From the NCBI GenBank assembly GCA_003611805.1, contig RAYM01000011.1, forward strand, positions 62,001-126,000: a DNA stretch of 64,000 nt, in the 5' to 3' direction. The stretch's first letter is position 1; the number at the start of each line of letters is the position of its first letter. Shown here one piece after another: positions 17,542-25,410 of the stretch. A model generated the notes under the pieces. It had not been told where the DNA came from. It did not search any database and saw nothing but the letters and a program-made list of their open reading frames with translations. Both the position numbers and the translations under genes were made by a program. This DNA is from a bacterium 1xD42-87. Its GTDB lineage: Bacteria; Bacillota; Clostridia; Lachnospirales; Lachnospiraceae.

Positions 17542-18093
17542 ATGGCAAGAAAAGAGACGATCACAAAAAACGACATACTGAACGCGGCATTTGAGATGGC
17601 GCGTACGGAAGGTTTCAGCCAGGTGAGCGCGAGAACGCTTGCAGCGAAGGCGGGATGCTCGACACAGCCGATTTTCCGTGTTTATAAGAACATGGAGGAG
17701 CTGGGGGACGATCTGTTTGCAAAGGCGATAGATTTTTTTGGCGCTTATTACGAGGAGTTCCCGAAAGTGAATAACACGCCATTTGTCAATCTGGGACTTG
17801 CCTATATCCGCTTTTCGCAGGAGGAACAGAATTTATTCCGTCTGTTATTTTTGTCGGAGAACCGCCACGGGAAAAGTCTCTATGACATGCTGAACGGGAA
17901 AAACGGCGCGGTGGTGCGTGAAATCAACAGTGCAAAGATATTCGGCTGTAAAGATCCCAGTGGGATGTTTATGAAGATGTGGATTTTTATCCACGGTGCG
18001 GCATGTATGACGCTGACAGGGGATTATGATCTGCAGGAAGAGGATACCATCAAGCTGCTGGAAGAATCCTACAACGCATTTCAGGCAATTTAA
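17542..18093 (+). CDS. TetR/AcrR-family transcriptional regulator
   Basis: 183 residues. The N-terminal helix-turn-helix is typical: ITKNDILNAAFEMARTEGFS, then SARTLAAKAGCSTQPIFRVY (about residues 5-50). The rest is a helical ligand-binding domain with no recognised ligand. It has its own strong promoter. Separated from the decarboxylase operon by a terminator, so a regulatory link to that operon is only a possibility. Confidence 0.9.
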   Translation: MARKETITKNDILNAAFEMARTEGFSQVSARTLAAKAGCSTQPIFRVYKNMEELGDDLFAKAIDFFGAYYEEFPKVNNTPFVNLGLAYIRFSQEEQNLFRLLFLSENRHGKSLYDMLNGKNGAVVREINSAKIFGCKDPSGMFMKMWIFIHGAACMTLTGDYDLQEEDTIKLLEESYNAFQAI

Positions 18094-18097
18094 CAGA

Positions 18098-18178
18098 GTG
18101 AGATTTAGAGGTTCTGATACTCTTTTGCAAAGCGCTTCTAAATTTCGCTTAAGAGAATGTCTGAAAGCGGCATTCTCT
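18098..18178 (+). repeat. Structured intergenic repeat, copy A
   Basis: Begins 5 bases after the TetR gene. GTGAGATTTAGA (18098-18109) pairs with TCTAAATTTCGC (18137-18148) with G-U pairs, then comes a second hairpin AGAGAATG (18152-18159) / CATTCTCT (18171-18178). The junction TTTCGCTTAAGAGAATG matches the junctions of copies C and D near 30 kb. It lacks the ATG bulge of those copies. Confidence 0.7.
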
Positions 18179-18195
18179 GCATGAAAGGTTTGACG

Positions 18196-19125
18196 ATGGC
18201 GATAGAGAACCGGTACGATATCATAACGAGAATCAATGAATATTACGGCAGGATGAGCAAGGGGCAGAAGGCGATCTCCGCTTTTATCTACGATCATTAC
18301 GACCAGGCGGTGTTTATGACTGCGGCGAAGCTTGGCGATACGGTGGGCGTCAGCGAATCCACTGTGGTGCGCTATGCCATGTTTATCGGCTATAACGGTT
18401 ACCCGGAATTTCAGCGGGATCTGGAATACTGGGTGCAGAATAAAATCAATTCTGTGCAGAAGATCGGTGCGAAGTACGGCAAGAGCAGCCAGTCGGAGAT
18501 TTTGAATTCCGTTTTGCAGGCGGATATCGAGAAGATACAGGACACCATCCACAATCTGGACCCGAATGCCTTTGAGACGGCTGTGGATATCATCCTTGCA
18601 GCTAAGACGGTCTATATTATGGGTGTCAGGAGCTGTGAGCCGCTGGCGGATTTCCTGCAGTTTTACCTGAACATGATCCGGGGCAATGTGGTGCTCCTCC
18701 GAACGACGAGCGTATCGGAAACCTTTGAGCAGATGATCCGCATCGATGAGAGGGACGCTTTTGTGGGGATCAGTTTTCCGAGATATTCCATGAGAACCCT
18801 GAAAGCGATGGAGTTTGCGAACGACAGGAACGCAAAGGTGATCGCGGTGACGGATTCGGTGCATTCGCCGATGAATCTCTATTCATCCTGTAACCTCTTT
18901 GCCAGAAGCGATATGGTTTCCATTGTAGATTCACTTGTGGCGCCTCTTAGCATGATCAACGCGCTGGTGGTGGCGATGTGCCTGAAGCAGCCTGAGGAGG
19001 TAAAGGAGAACCTTAAGAATCTGGAAGAGGCTTGGAATAATTATCAGGTTTATCTGAATGATGAAATTAATTTTATAGATGAGGAGCCGATGTTAAATTA
19101 TCCGCTTCGGAAAAGGTCAGAATAA
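18196..19125 (+). CDS. MurR/RpiR-family transcriptional regulator
   Basis: About 309 residues: an N-terminal RpiR helix-turn-helix (YYGRMSKGQKAISAFIYDHY, then KLGDTVGVSESTVVRYA) and a C-terminal SIS sugar-phosphate-binding domain (VYIMGVRSCEPLADFLQFYL, SFPRYSMRTLKAMEFA). Such proteins sense phosphorylated sugars and control their use. The ATG at 18157 lies inside a structured repeat, so I chose ATG 18196, preceded by GAAAGG at 7 bases. No sugar-catabolic genes are adjacent; the next gene starts after one base. Confidence 0.9.
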   Translation: MAIENRYDIITRINEYYGRMSKGQKAISAFIYDHYDQAVFMTAAKLGDTVGVSESTVVRYAMFIGYNGYPEFQRDLEYWVQNKINSVQKIGAKYGKSSQSEILNSVLQADIEKIQDTIHNLDPNAFETAVDIILAAKTVYIMGVRSCEPLADFLQFYLNMIRGNVVLLRTTSVSETFEQMIRIDERDAFVGISFPRYSMRTLKAMEFANDRNAKVIAVTDSVHSPMNLYSSCNLFARSDMVSIVDSLVAPLSMINALVVAMCLKQPEEVKENLKNLEEAWNNYQVYLNDEINFIDEEPMLNYPLRKRSE

Positions 19126-19126
19126 G

Positions 19127-20371
19127 ATGTATATGGATGGAAATCAGGCGGTCGTGATCGGCGGCGGCGCTGCGGGGATGATGGCGGCGGCTGCGGCGGC
19201 GGAAAACGGACGCCCTGTTATTTTATTAGAGAAAAACGAAAAGCTTGGTAAGAAGCTGTATATCACGGGCAAGGGGCGCTGCAATGTGACCAACGCCTGC
19301 GGGCGGGACAAGTTTTTTGAGAATATTGTGAGCAATCCGAAATTTCTTTACAGCGCTTTCCACGCATTTGATAACAAACGTCTGGAAATGTTTTTGGAAG
19401 ATAACGGATGTCATCTGAAAGAGGAACGCGGAGAACGGGTATTTCCGGTTTCTGATCACGCGTCGGACGTGACGGCGGCATTTGAGCGGTTTTTGAAGAA
19501 AAACGGGGTGCTGGTGCGACTGAACAGCGAAGTGCGGGCGATTGAGACGGACGGTGAAAGAATAACGGGCGTGCGGCTTGCGGACGGAAGTGTGATTTCC
19601 GCAGAGACGGTGATTGTAGCGACTGGCGGTCTGTCTTATCAGAGTACGGGTTCTACCGGGGACGGGCATCGGATGGCGCAGGAGCTGGGGCATAAGGTGA
19701 CAGACTGTGTGCCGGCGTTAGTCTCCCTGGAAACGGAGGAAGACTGGTGCAAAAAATTACAGGGGTTATCCCTGAAAAACGTGTCCCTGACCATGAGCAG
19801 TGGAAAAAAGAAGCTGTATCAGGGATTTGGTGAAATGCTTTTTACGCATTATGGGGTGAGCGGTCCGCTCGTCCTGTCCGCCAGCAGCTATTACGGAAAA
19901 AGGAGGGGGACGGAAGCGGCGGTCCTGACAATAGATCTGAAACCCGCGCTTTCCGGGGAACAGCTCGATAAAAGGATTCTGAGGGACTTCGAGGAGAACA
20001 GAAACCGGCAGTTTAAAAATGGGCTGGGCGGGCTCTACCCGGCGAAGCTGATTTCTGTTATGATAGAGAGGTCGGGCATCGACCCTGAGAAAAAGGTACA
20101 TGAGGTGACAAGACAGGAGAGAAGACGGCTTGTGGAGCTGACAAAGGCTTTTACCATGCATGTGCGGGGAAAGAGGGGGTTTGACGAGGCGGTAATCACC
20201 CAGGGCGGCGTGTCGGTGAAGGAGGTCAATCCCTCCACCATGGAGTCCAGACTGGTCCATGGGCTTTATTTTGCGGGGGAGGTGCTGGATCTGGACGGTC
20301 TGACGGGAGGATTTAATTTGCAGATTGCCTGGTCTACGGGATATCTGGCGGGGATCAGCGCAGGCAGATAA
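19127..20371 (+). CDS. BaiN/HI0933-like FAD-dependent oxidoreductase
   Basis: 414 residues with an N-terminal FAD-binding Rossmann motif (VVIGGGAAGMMAAAAAAENG) and the family sequences KLGKKLYITGKGRCNVTNAC, ATGGLSYQSTGSTGDGHRMA and GVSVKEVNPSTMESRLVHGL, with C-terminal GLYFAGEVLDLDGLTGGFNL. The family is widespread; some members act on bile-acid intermediates, but most have no proven substrate, and nothing here indicates one. Its first codon overlaps the RpiR gene end by close spacing, and cmk follows after 112 bases. Confidence 0.88.
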   Translation: MYMDGNQAVVIGGGAAGMMAAAAAAENGRPVILLEKNEKLGKKLYITGKGRCNVTNACGRDKFFENIVSNPKFLYSAFHAFDNKRLEMFLEDNGCHLKEERGERVFPVSDHASDVTAAFERFLKKNGVLVRLNSEVRAIETDGERITGVRLADGSVISAETVIVATGGLSYQSTGSTGDGHRMAQELGHKVTDCVPALVSLETEEDWCKKLQGLSLKNVSLTMSSGKKKLYQGFGEMLFTHYGVSGPLVLSASSYYGKRRGTEAAVLTIDLKPALSGEQLDKRILRDFEENRNRQFKNGLGGLYPAKLISVMIERSGIDPEKKVHEVTRQERRRLVELTKAFTMHVRGKRGFDEAVITQGGVSVKEVNPSTMESRLVHGLYFAGEVLDLDGLTGGFNLQIAWSTGYLAGISAGR

Positions 20372-20386
20372 TTTCGAAACTCCTTT

Positions 20387-20416
20387 TTCGCTGTGGAATT
20401 GTACAAACAGTATAAT
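20387..20416 (+). promoter_or_regulatory. Weak candidate promoter for cmk-ispH-rpsA
   Basis: A perfect -10 TATAAT at 20411-20416, with TTCGCT at 20387-20392 as a poor -35 (18-bp spacer). It lies about 70 bases before cmk in the only sizeable gap upstream of the operon. Confidence 0.35.
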
Positions 20417-20483
20417 CATTAATGTAGTTCTAAGAGGAGCAGCGCAATTATCGAAGTAGTGTAGAATAGGAGGAAAATAACAT

Positions 20484-21146
20484 ATGGGATTTAATATTGC
20501 GATCGACGGTCCCGCGGGAGCGGGAAAGAGCACCATTGCAAGGATGATAGCGGCAAAGAAAGGATATATCTACGTGGACACGGGCGCCATGTACCGTGCC
20601 ATGGCGCTGTATCTGATCAGGGAGAACGTGTCCCCGGAGCAGATCGATGAGAAATGCCAGGGGGCGGATATCACCATAGGTTATGAGAACGGTGAGCAGG
20701 TCGTGTACTTGAACGGCGAAAACGTAAACGCCTATATCCGCACGGAAGAGGTGGGAAGGATGGCTTCTGTCAGCAGCCCGAATCCCCGGGTTCGGAAAAA
20801 GCTGACGCAGCTGCAGCAGAAACTGGCGGCGGAGGCGGACGTGGTGATGGACGGACGCGATATCGGCACCTGTGTGCTGCCGGATGCCCAGGTGAAAGTG
20901 TATCTGACGGCGGACAGCCACGAGAGGGCGCTGCGCCGTTACAAGGAGCTTACGGCGAAGGGAGAAAGCTGCGATCTTGAAACGATCGAGAAAGATATTA
21001 TTGAGCGCGACAGGCAGGATATGACGAGGGAGATTTCACCCTTAAAGCAAGCGGCGGACGCGGTGCTGATCGATTCTTCACACATGACTGTGGAAGAGGT
21101 GGCGGATGCCATAATTACGTTATGTGGAGGTTGCCAATGGAAGTGA
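20484..21146 (+). CDS. cmk: Cytidylate kinase
   Basis: Phosphorylates CMP/dCMP with ATP. 220 residues. P-loop IAIDGPAGAGKSTIARMIA, then YVDTGAMYRAMA, and the CMP-site/DGRDIGTCVLPDA and REISPLKQAADAVLIDSS motifs. GGAGG is well placed. Its end overlaps the ispH start; cmk-ispH-rpsA is a common Clostridia operon. Confidence 0.97.
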   Translation: MGFNIAIDGPAGAGKSTIARMIAAKKGYIYVDTGAMYRAMALYLIRENVSPEQIDEKCQGADITIGYENGEQVVYLNGENVNAYIRTEEVGRMASVSSPNPRVRKKLTQLQQKLAAEADVVMDGRDIGTCVLPDAQVKVYLTADSHERALRRYKELTAKGESCDLETIEKDIIERDRQDMTREISPLKQAADAVLIDSSHMTVEEVADAIITLCGGCQWK

Positions 21147-22006
21147 TTCTGGCGGAGCACGCGGGGTTTTGCTTCGGCGTGCAGCGTGCGGTGGACACCG
21201 TCTATGAACAGATTGCAGGCAGGGAAAAGGAAGGGCGTCGGATTTACACGTTCGGACCGATCATACATAACGAGGAAGTCGTTGACGATCTGCAAAGGCG
21301 CGGTGTGCGCGTGATTGATTCCCTTGCGGACGCAGAGAAGCTTCCGGAAGGGGAGAGGGGCACGGTGATCATCCGCTCCCACGGTGTGGAGAAAGCGGTC
21401 TGTGAGAGCCTGAAGGTGTTGGGGTATGAGGTGGTGGACGCCACCTGCCCTTTCGTGAAACGGATTCACAATATCGTGGAAAAGGAGAGCGCGTCGGGAA
21501 AAAGCATTGTCATTGTCGGCAATGCGGGACACCCTGAGGTGGAGGGCATCAGGGGTTGGTCTGCGGCGGCGACCTATATCGTAGAGTCCGTGGAAGAGGC
21601 GAAAAATCTTGTGTACGGACAGGAAGAAGAACTGTGTATTGTTTCACAAACGACATTTAACTACAAGAAATTTCAAGATGTGGTTGAAATTTTCAGGGAA
21701 AGAGGTTACAATGGTAGTGTTGTGAATACTGTATGTAACGCTACGGAAGTGCGACAGGCCGAAGCCAGAGAACTTGCGGCACGGGTTGATGTAATGATAG
21801 TTATAGGTGGGACTCATAGTTCTAACACAAAGAAACTCTATGAGATTTGCAGGCAGGAGTGCGAAATGACCTACTATATACAGACACTCGACGACTTGCA
21901 TTTAAGGTTACCTGAATCTGTCCGACTGGTGGGTATTACAGCAGGGGCTTCCACCCCAAACAATATTATCGAGGAGGTTCAAAATTATGTCAGAATTAAC
22001 TTTTGA
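21137..22006 (+). CDS. ispH: 4-hydroxy-3-methylbut-2-enyl diphosphate reductase
   Basis: The last step of the methylerythritol phosphate route to isoprenoids, an iron-sulfur enzyme. 289 residues. The three cluster cysteines are seen in HAGFCFGVQRAVD, VVDATCPFVKRIH and NTVCNATEVRQAEA. ATG 21137 (TGGAGG 6 bases upstream) is used rather than ATG 21122. In many Clostridia ispH is fused to an S1-domain protein; here the two frames are separate and overlap by 20 bases. Confidence 0.97.
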   Translation: MEVILAEHAGFCFGVQRAVDTVYEQIAGREKEGRRIYTFGPIIHNEEVVDDLQRRGVRVIDSLADAEKLPEGERGTVIIRSHGVEKAVCESLKVLGYEVVDATCPFVKRIHNIVEKESASGKSIVIVGNAGHPEVEGIRGWSAAATYIVESVEEAKNLVYGQEEELCIVSQTTFNYKKFQDVVEIFRERGYNGSVVNTVCNATEVRQAEARELAARVDVMIVIGGTHSSNTKKLYEICRQECEMTYYIQTLDDLHLRLPESVRLVGITAGASTPNNIIEEVQNYVRINF

Positions 22007-23129
22007 ACAAATGTTAGAGGATTCTTTAAAAACAATACACACAGGAGAGGTTGTTGAAGGTACCGTTATCGATGTAAAGCCGGAAGAGATCATTCTCAAC
22101 ATCGGATATAAGTCAGATGGCGTTTTGACTAGAAACGAATATACAAACGAGCCCAATGTAGACTTGACAACCGTTGCGAAACCTGGAGACACCATGGAGG
22201 TGAAGGTGCTGAAAGTGAACGACGGTGAGGGACAGGTTCTCCTTACCTACAAGCGCCTTGCGGCTGACAGAGGCAACAAGCGGATTGAGGAAGCATACGA
22301 GAACAGAGAAGTGCTCACGGCAAAAGTGACACAGGTGCTGGACGGCGGTTTGAGCGTCGTTGTGGAAGAGGTAAGGATTTTTATTCCGGCGAGCCTTGTA
22401 TCCGATACGTATGAGAAAGATCTGAACAAATATGCCGGTCAGGAGATCAGGTTCGTGATCAGCGAATATAATCCTAAGAGAAGGAGATACATCGGTGACA
22501 GAAAGCAGCTCATCCTTGAGGAGAAGGCGGAGATGCAGAAGAAGCTCTTTGAGACGATCAAGATCGGTGATACCGTGGAAGGCACGGTTAAGAACGTGAC
22601 TGACTTTGGCGCGTTTATTGACCTGGGAGGCTGTGACGGTCTGCTTCATATCTCTGAAATGTCATGGGGCAGGGTTGAGAATCCGAAGAAGGTATTTAAG
22701 GTTGGAGATGTGGTGAAGGTGCTGATCAAGGATATCTCCGGCACGAAGATTGCTTTAAGCCTCAAGTTTGAGGACCAGAATCCATGGAGGGATGCTGCAA
22801 GCAAGTATGCGGTAGGCACTGAGGTGACCGGCAAGGTGGCACGTATGACGGATTTTGGTGCATTTATCGAGTTGGAGCCGGGTATTGACGCACTGCTTCA
22901 TGTGTCACAGATATCCAAAGAACATATTGACAAGCCCTCCGATGTACTTAAGAGCGGCGAGGAAGTGACTGCGAAAGTTGTTGATTTTAATGAGGCGGAC
23001 AAGAAGATCAGCCTGAGTATCAAGGCGATGTTTGCGGAGCCGAAGGCTGAGAAGGCTGCGGATGCGGATGTTGTATCTGTAGATATCGATGCGGTGATCG
23101 CGGAGGAGAGCGGGGACGCGGCAGAGTAA
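21987..23129 (+). CDS. rpsA: S1-domain RNA-binding protein, ribosomal protein S1-like
   Basis: 380 residues with four S1 OB-folds: about 15-85 (GEVVEGTVIDVKPEEIILNI), 100-170 (TAKVTQVLDGGLSVVVEEV), 190-262 (GTVKNVTDFGAFIDLGGCDG) and 275-350 (GKVARMTDFGAFIELEPGID). An acidic tail follows. Repeats 3 and 4 match best; repeat 2 is the most diverged. It probably helps mRNA binding to the 30S subunit. Its ATG lies inside the end of ispH with GAGGAGG before it, so translation is likely coupled. Confidence 0.92.
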   Translation: MSELTFEQMLEDSLKTIHTGEVVEGTVIDVKPEEIILNIGYKSDGVLTRNEYTNEPNVDLTTVAKPGDTMEVKVLKVNDGEGQVLLTYKRLAADRGNKRIEEAYENREVLTAKVTQVLDGGLSVVVEEVRIFIPASLVSDTYEKDLNKYAGQEIRFVISEYNPKRRRYIGDRKQLILEEKAEMQKKLFETIKIGDTVEGTVKNVTDFGAFIDLGGCDGLLHISEMSWGRVENPKKVFKVGDVVKVLIKDISGTKIALSLKFEDQNPWRDAASKYAVGTEVTGKVARMTDFGAFIELEPGIDALLHVSQISKEHIDKPSDVLKSGEEVTAKVVDFNEADKKISLSIKAMFAEPKAEKAADADVVSVDIDAVIAEESGDAAE

Positions 23130-23145
23130 GACAAACGGTCCATAC

Positions 23146-23228
23146 AGAGAATGCCGTTTTGGGCATTCTCTTATGTGAAGCATGAAAACACTTAGCTAGG
23201 TTTATTCGAGCTTAGTGTTTTCCTTCAC
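23146..23228 (-). repeat. Structured intergenic repeat, copy B, inverted
   Basis: Starting after rpsA: hairpin AGAGAATGCC (23146-23155) / GGCATTCTCT (23162-23171), then a long stem GTGAAG (23175-23180), CATG bulge, AAAACACTTAGCT, loop, AGCTTAGTGTTTT, CTTCAC (23223-23228). Read on the minus strand this has the same order as copies C, D and G: long stem with an ATG-type bulge on the 3' arm, then the GAGAATGCC hairpin. It fills the gap before cheR and could act as a terminator for rpsA. Confidence 0.75.
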
Positions 23229-23261
23229 ATTTTACATAATAAATAAAGGCGGTGGGAATCT

Positions 23262-24041
23262 ATGGCATATGACTATGAATACTTTAAGAAAGCGGTTTAT
23301 GACCTTACAAAGATTGATCTGAACGCCTACAAGGAAAAGCAGATGAAGCGCCGGATCGATACGCTGATTTCCAAGAATAAAGTTGTCGGTTATGACAATT
23401 ATGTCTCGGTACTCAAGAACGATAAGGCGAGGTTTGATGAGTTTGTTAATTATCTGACCATCAATGTGTCTGAGTTCTACAGAAATGTGGATCAGTGGCA
23501 GCTGCTGGACAAAGATATTTTCCCGGAGTTGATCCAGCGCTACGGTAAGAACTTAAAGATATGGAGCGCGGCATGCTCGACGGGCGACGAACCTTACTCT
23601 CTGGTGATGGCGCTGTCCAGGCATGTACCGATCAATCAGATCAAGATTTATGCGACGGATCTGGATAAGCAGGTGATAGAGAAGGCGAAAATAGGTCTGT
23701 ACGCGGAGAAGAGTTTGGCAGGCGTGCCGGCGGATCTGAAAAAGAAGTTCTTTACGAAGGTCGGTCCTTCCTATCAGATTTCCGATGAGATTAAGAATCG
23801 GGTAGACTTTAAGGAACATAATCTGTTAAAGGACAATTATCCGGCGGATTTCCATTTGATTGTGTGCCGTAATGTGCTGATCTACTTTACAGAGGAAGCG
23901 AAGGATGAGGTGTTCCGCAAGTTTCAGAAGAGTCTGAGACCCGGCGGATACCTGTTTATAGGAAGCACAGAGCAGATCATCAACCACAAAGACGTAGGTT
24001 TTGAACGGAAAAATTCTTTCTTCTATCAGAAACCAATGTGA
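23262..24041 (+). CDS. cheR: CheR-type protein-glutamate methyltransferase
   Basis: Methylates glutamates of chemoreceptors using S-adenosylmethionine. 259 residues: a small N-terminal helical domain (about 1-75, with MKRRIDTLI) and a methyltransferase domain with IWSAACSTGDEPYSLVMAL, IYATDLDKQVIEKA, the HLIVCRNVLIYF motif and LFIGSTEQI. No other chemotaxis gene is in the window, so its partner receptors lie elsewhere. Its stop codon sits at the edge of a degenerate repeat hairpin. Confidence 0.93.
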   Translation: MAYDYEYFKKAVYDLTKIDLNAYKEKQMKRRIDTLISKNKVVGYDNYVSVLKNDKARFDEFVNYLTINVSEFYRNVDQWQLLDKDIFPELIQRYGKNLKIWSAACSTGDEPYSLVMALSRHVPINQIKIYATDLDKQVIEKAKIGLYAEKSLAGVPADLKKKFFTKVGPSYQISDEIKNRVDFKEHNLLKDNYPADFHLIVCRNVLIYFTEEAKDEVFRKFQKSLRPGGYLFIGSTEQIINHKDVGFERKNSFFYQKPM

Positions 24042-24064
24042 GAAAGCCAAAAGGCGGCATTTTC
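24040..24064 (+). repeat. Degenerate second hairpin of the repeat family, copy I
   Basis: GAGAAAGCC (24040-24048), 7-base loop, GGCATTTTC (24056-24064). Aligned to copy D (GAGAATGCC, loop, GGCATTCTC) it differs at few positions. It overlaps the cheR stop codon; no first stem is present. Confidence 0.5.
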
Positions 24065-24091
24065 GACGCCAAGATTATAAATGAAAGTAAG

Positions 24092-24115
24092 AGGGCAGCG
24101 ATTCGTCGCTGCCCT
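24092..24115. terminator. Hairpin between convergent cheR and the exonuclease gene
   Basis: AGGGCAGCGA (24092-24101), TTCG loop, TCGCTGCCCT (24106-24115): a perfect 10-bp GC-rich stem with a tetraloop, midway between two convergent genes. No long T-run on either side, so the terminator call rests on position and stability. Confidence 0.6.
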
Positions 24116-24151
24116 TCACTATGCCTGAATTTATATTGTTAAGTCTGAGAC

Positions 24152-25255
24152 TTAGTATGTCTTTGCCATTTTCCCCAGCAGATACTGCGCGTAGCGGGAG
24201 AAAAGCTCCCTGTCTGTCTTTCGCTCGTCGGTGAGTTCAAAGAAAAGCTCATGGCTCCTGTAGTCCCGTTTGAAGAAAGGCTCTACCAATATATCCCATT
24301 GGGGAAGGAAGAGACCGTATTTGCGCGTGTAGCAGGTGGCGGCTGTCGCCTGGATACGGTGCGACGGGTCAACAAAGGAAGAAACCGATTTGTGGAGGGC
24401 GATATCTTCTTCCGGCAGATAATAGTAATCCTTATAGCTGGCATAGAAGTATTTCATCTCTTCCTCGTAAAGCGGCACTTTCAGGATCCCTTCATCTTTT
24501 TCGCCGCTGAAATAACAGCCGTTTGCAAGGTTGGAGAGGGGGATGGGAAGGGGGGCGGGCAGAGACAGCTTCATCAACAGTTCCTGCCGGTATTGACCAT
24601 GATAGTCAACAAAGCTGTTTGCCTGCACCTTTTTTGCGCGGATATTTCCGTTAAACAAATCATAGAATGCCAGGAGAGGAAGCAGCTGCAGCATCCCATG
24701 GATATCGTCGCCGTTATGCAGAAGCAGCAGGGAGCGTGCATCCGGGGAAGGGTTTTCCACATAATGCCGGTAGACTTCAATCAGCTCGCCGCCGTGGTAA
24801 CGGTCTTCCCGATGAATGCCGAGAAGCGTTTCCAGCGTTTTCTGCTTACAGTTTGGCACATGCAGGAACGCCTTGTAGGGGGAAATGCGCTTATACAGGT
24901 CGATCCCCTCGAAACTGTCGAAATTGTGCGGGCGCTTATGCTGCTCACATTTCTGGAGCAGATAGGGAAGATCGAAATTGTTGCCATTAAAATGAACCAG
25001 GTGGGTGAATGAACGGGCAAAGCCAAAGAAGGAATCCAGCGCGGCGGACTCGTCCAGTGGGCTTTCACAGAACCACTGTCTGATCTGCCAGTTCCCCTCC
25101 GCGTAAAAAGCCGCACCGATCAGATAGAGTGAGGAACTTCTGGCAGTAAATCCCGTAGTTTCAATATCGATAAATAATATTTTGTCAAGGGGCGCGGTGC
25201 GCTCCAAAGGGTAGTCTATTGTAAAAGATTCCAGAGTTCGGTTTACGATTTGCAT
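24152..25255 (-). CDS. YprB-like ribonuclease H-fold exonuclease
   Basis: About 367 residues. The DEDD-type 3'-5' exonuclease core is readable: Exo I ILFIDIETTGF, Exo II HFNGNNFDLPYL, Exo III HNGDDIHGM. Exo III has His where the usual motif has Tyr before the final Asp. The second half is the less conserved C-terminal region seen in YprB homologues. A role in nucleic-acid processing is expected; the substrate is unproven. The start is the ATG whose complement is 25253-25255, with GGGGAGGA upstream (25261-25268), not the in-frame ATG five codons earlier. Confidence 0.82.
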   Translation of the reverse strand: MQIVNRTLESFTIDYPLERTAPLDKILFIDIETTGFTARSSSLYLIGAAFYAEGNWQIRQWFCESPLDESAALDSFFGFARSFTHLVHFNGNNFDLPYLLQKCEQHKRPHNFDSFEGIDLYKRISPYKAFLHVPNCKQKTLETLLGIHREDRYHGGELIEVYRHYVENPSPDARSLLLLHNGDDIHGMLQLLPLLAFYDLFNGNIRAKKVQANSFVDYHGQYRQELLMKLSLPAPLPIPLSNLANGCYFSGEKDEGILKVPLYEEEMKYFYASYKDYYYLPEEDIALHKSVSSFVDPSHRIQATAATCYTRKYGLFLPQWDILVEPFFKRDYRSHELFFELTDERKTDRELFSRYAQYLLGKMAKTY

Positions 25256-25347
25256 AAAGTTCCTCCCCAAAAATGAAATATATCTGATGACAGTTTAGCA
25301 CATTTTTTGAAATAGCAGTAGTTTTTTTCGTCGAAAAATAGTATATT

Positions 25348-25353
25348 TATAAT
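25348..25353 (+). promoter_or_regulatory. Candidate -10 of the rnf operon
   Basis: TATAAT in an AT-rich stretch between the divergent exonuclease gene and rnfC, about 60 bases before the rnfC start. No good -35 was found at 16-18 bases upstream, so regulation by an activator is possible. Confidence 0.35.
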
Positions 25354-25410
25354 AGCGGTTCCATCAGGATTGAGATGCGGGCCGAACGTGAAAGGAGCAG
25401 GGTTACAGGT

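Noticed and set aside
17845-18864. 339-codon minus-strand frame across the TetR and RpiR genes
   Set aside because: It covers two real genes and the repeat between them; the composition is that of an antisense shadow.
24092-24115. GC-rich tetraloop hairpin considered as part of an RNA gene
   Set aside because: Too short, with no flanking conserved structure; better explained as a terminator between convergent genes.
24251-25012. 253-codon plus-strand frame opposite the exonuclease
   Set aside because: The minus strand encodes intact Exo I, II and III motifs; the plus-strand frame has no recognised domain.
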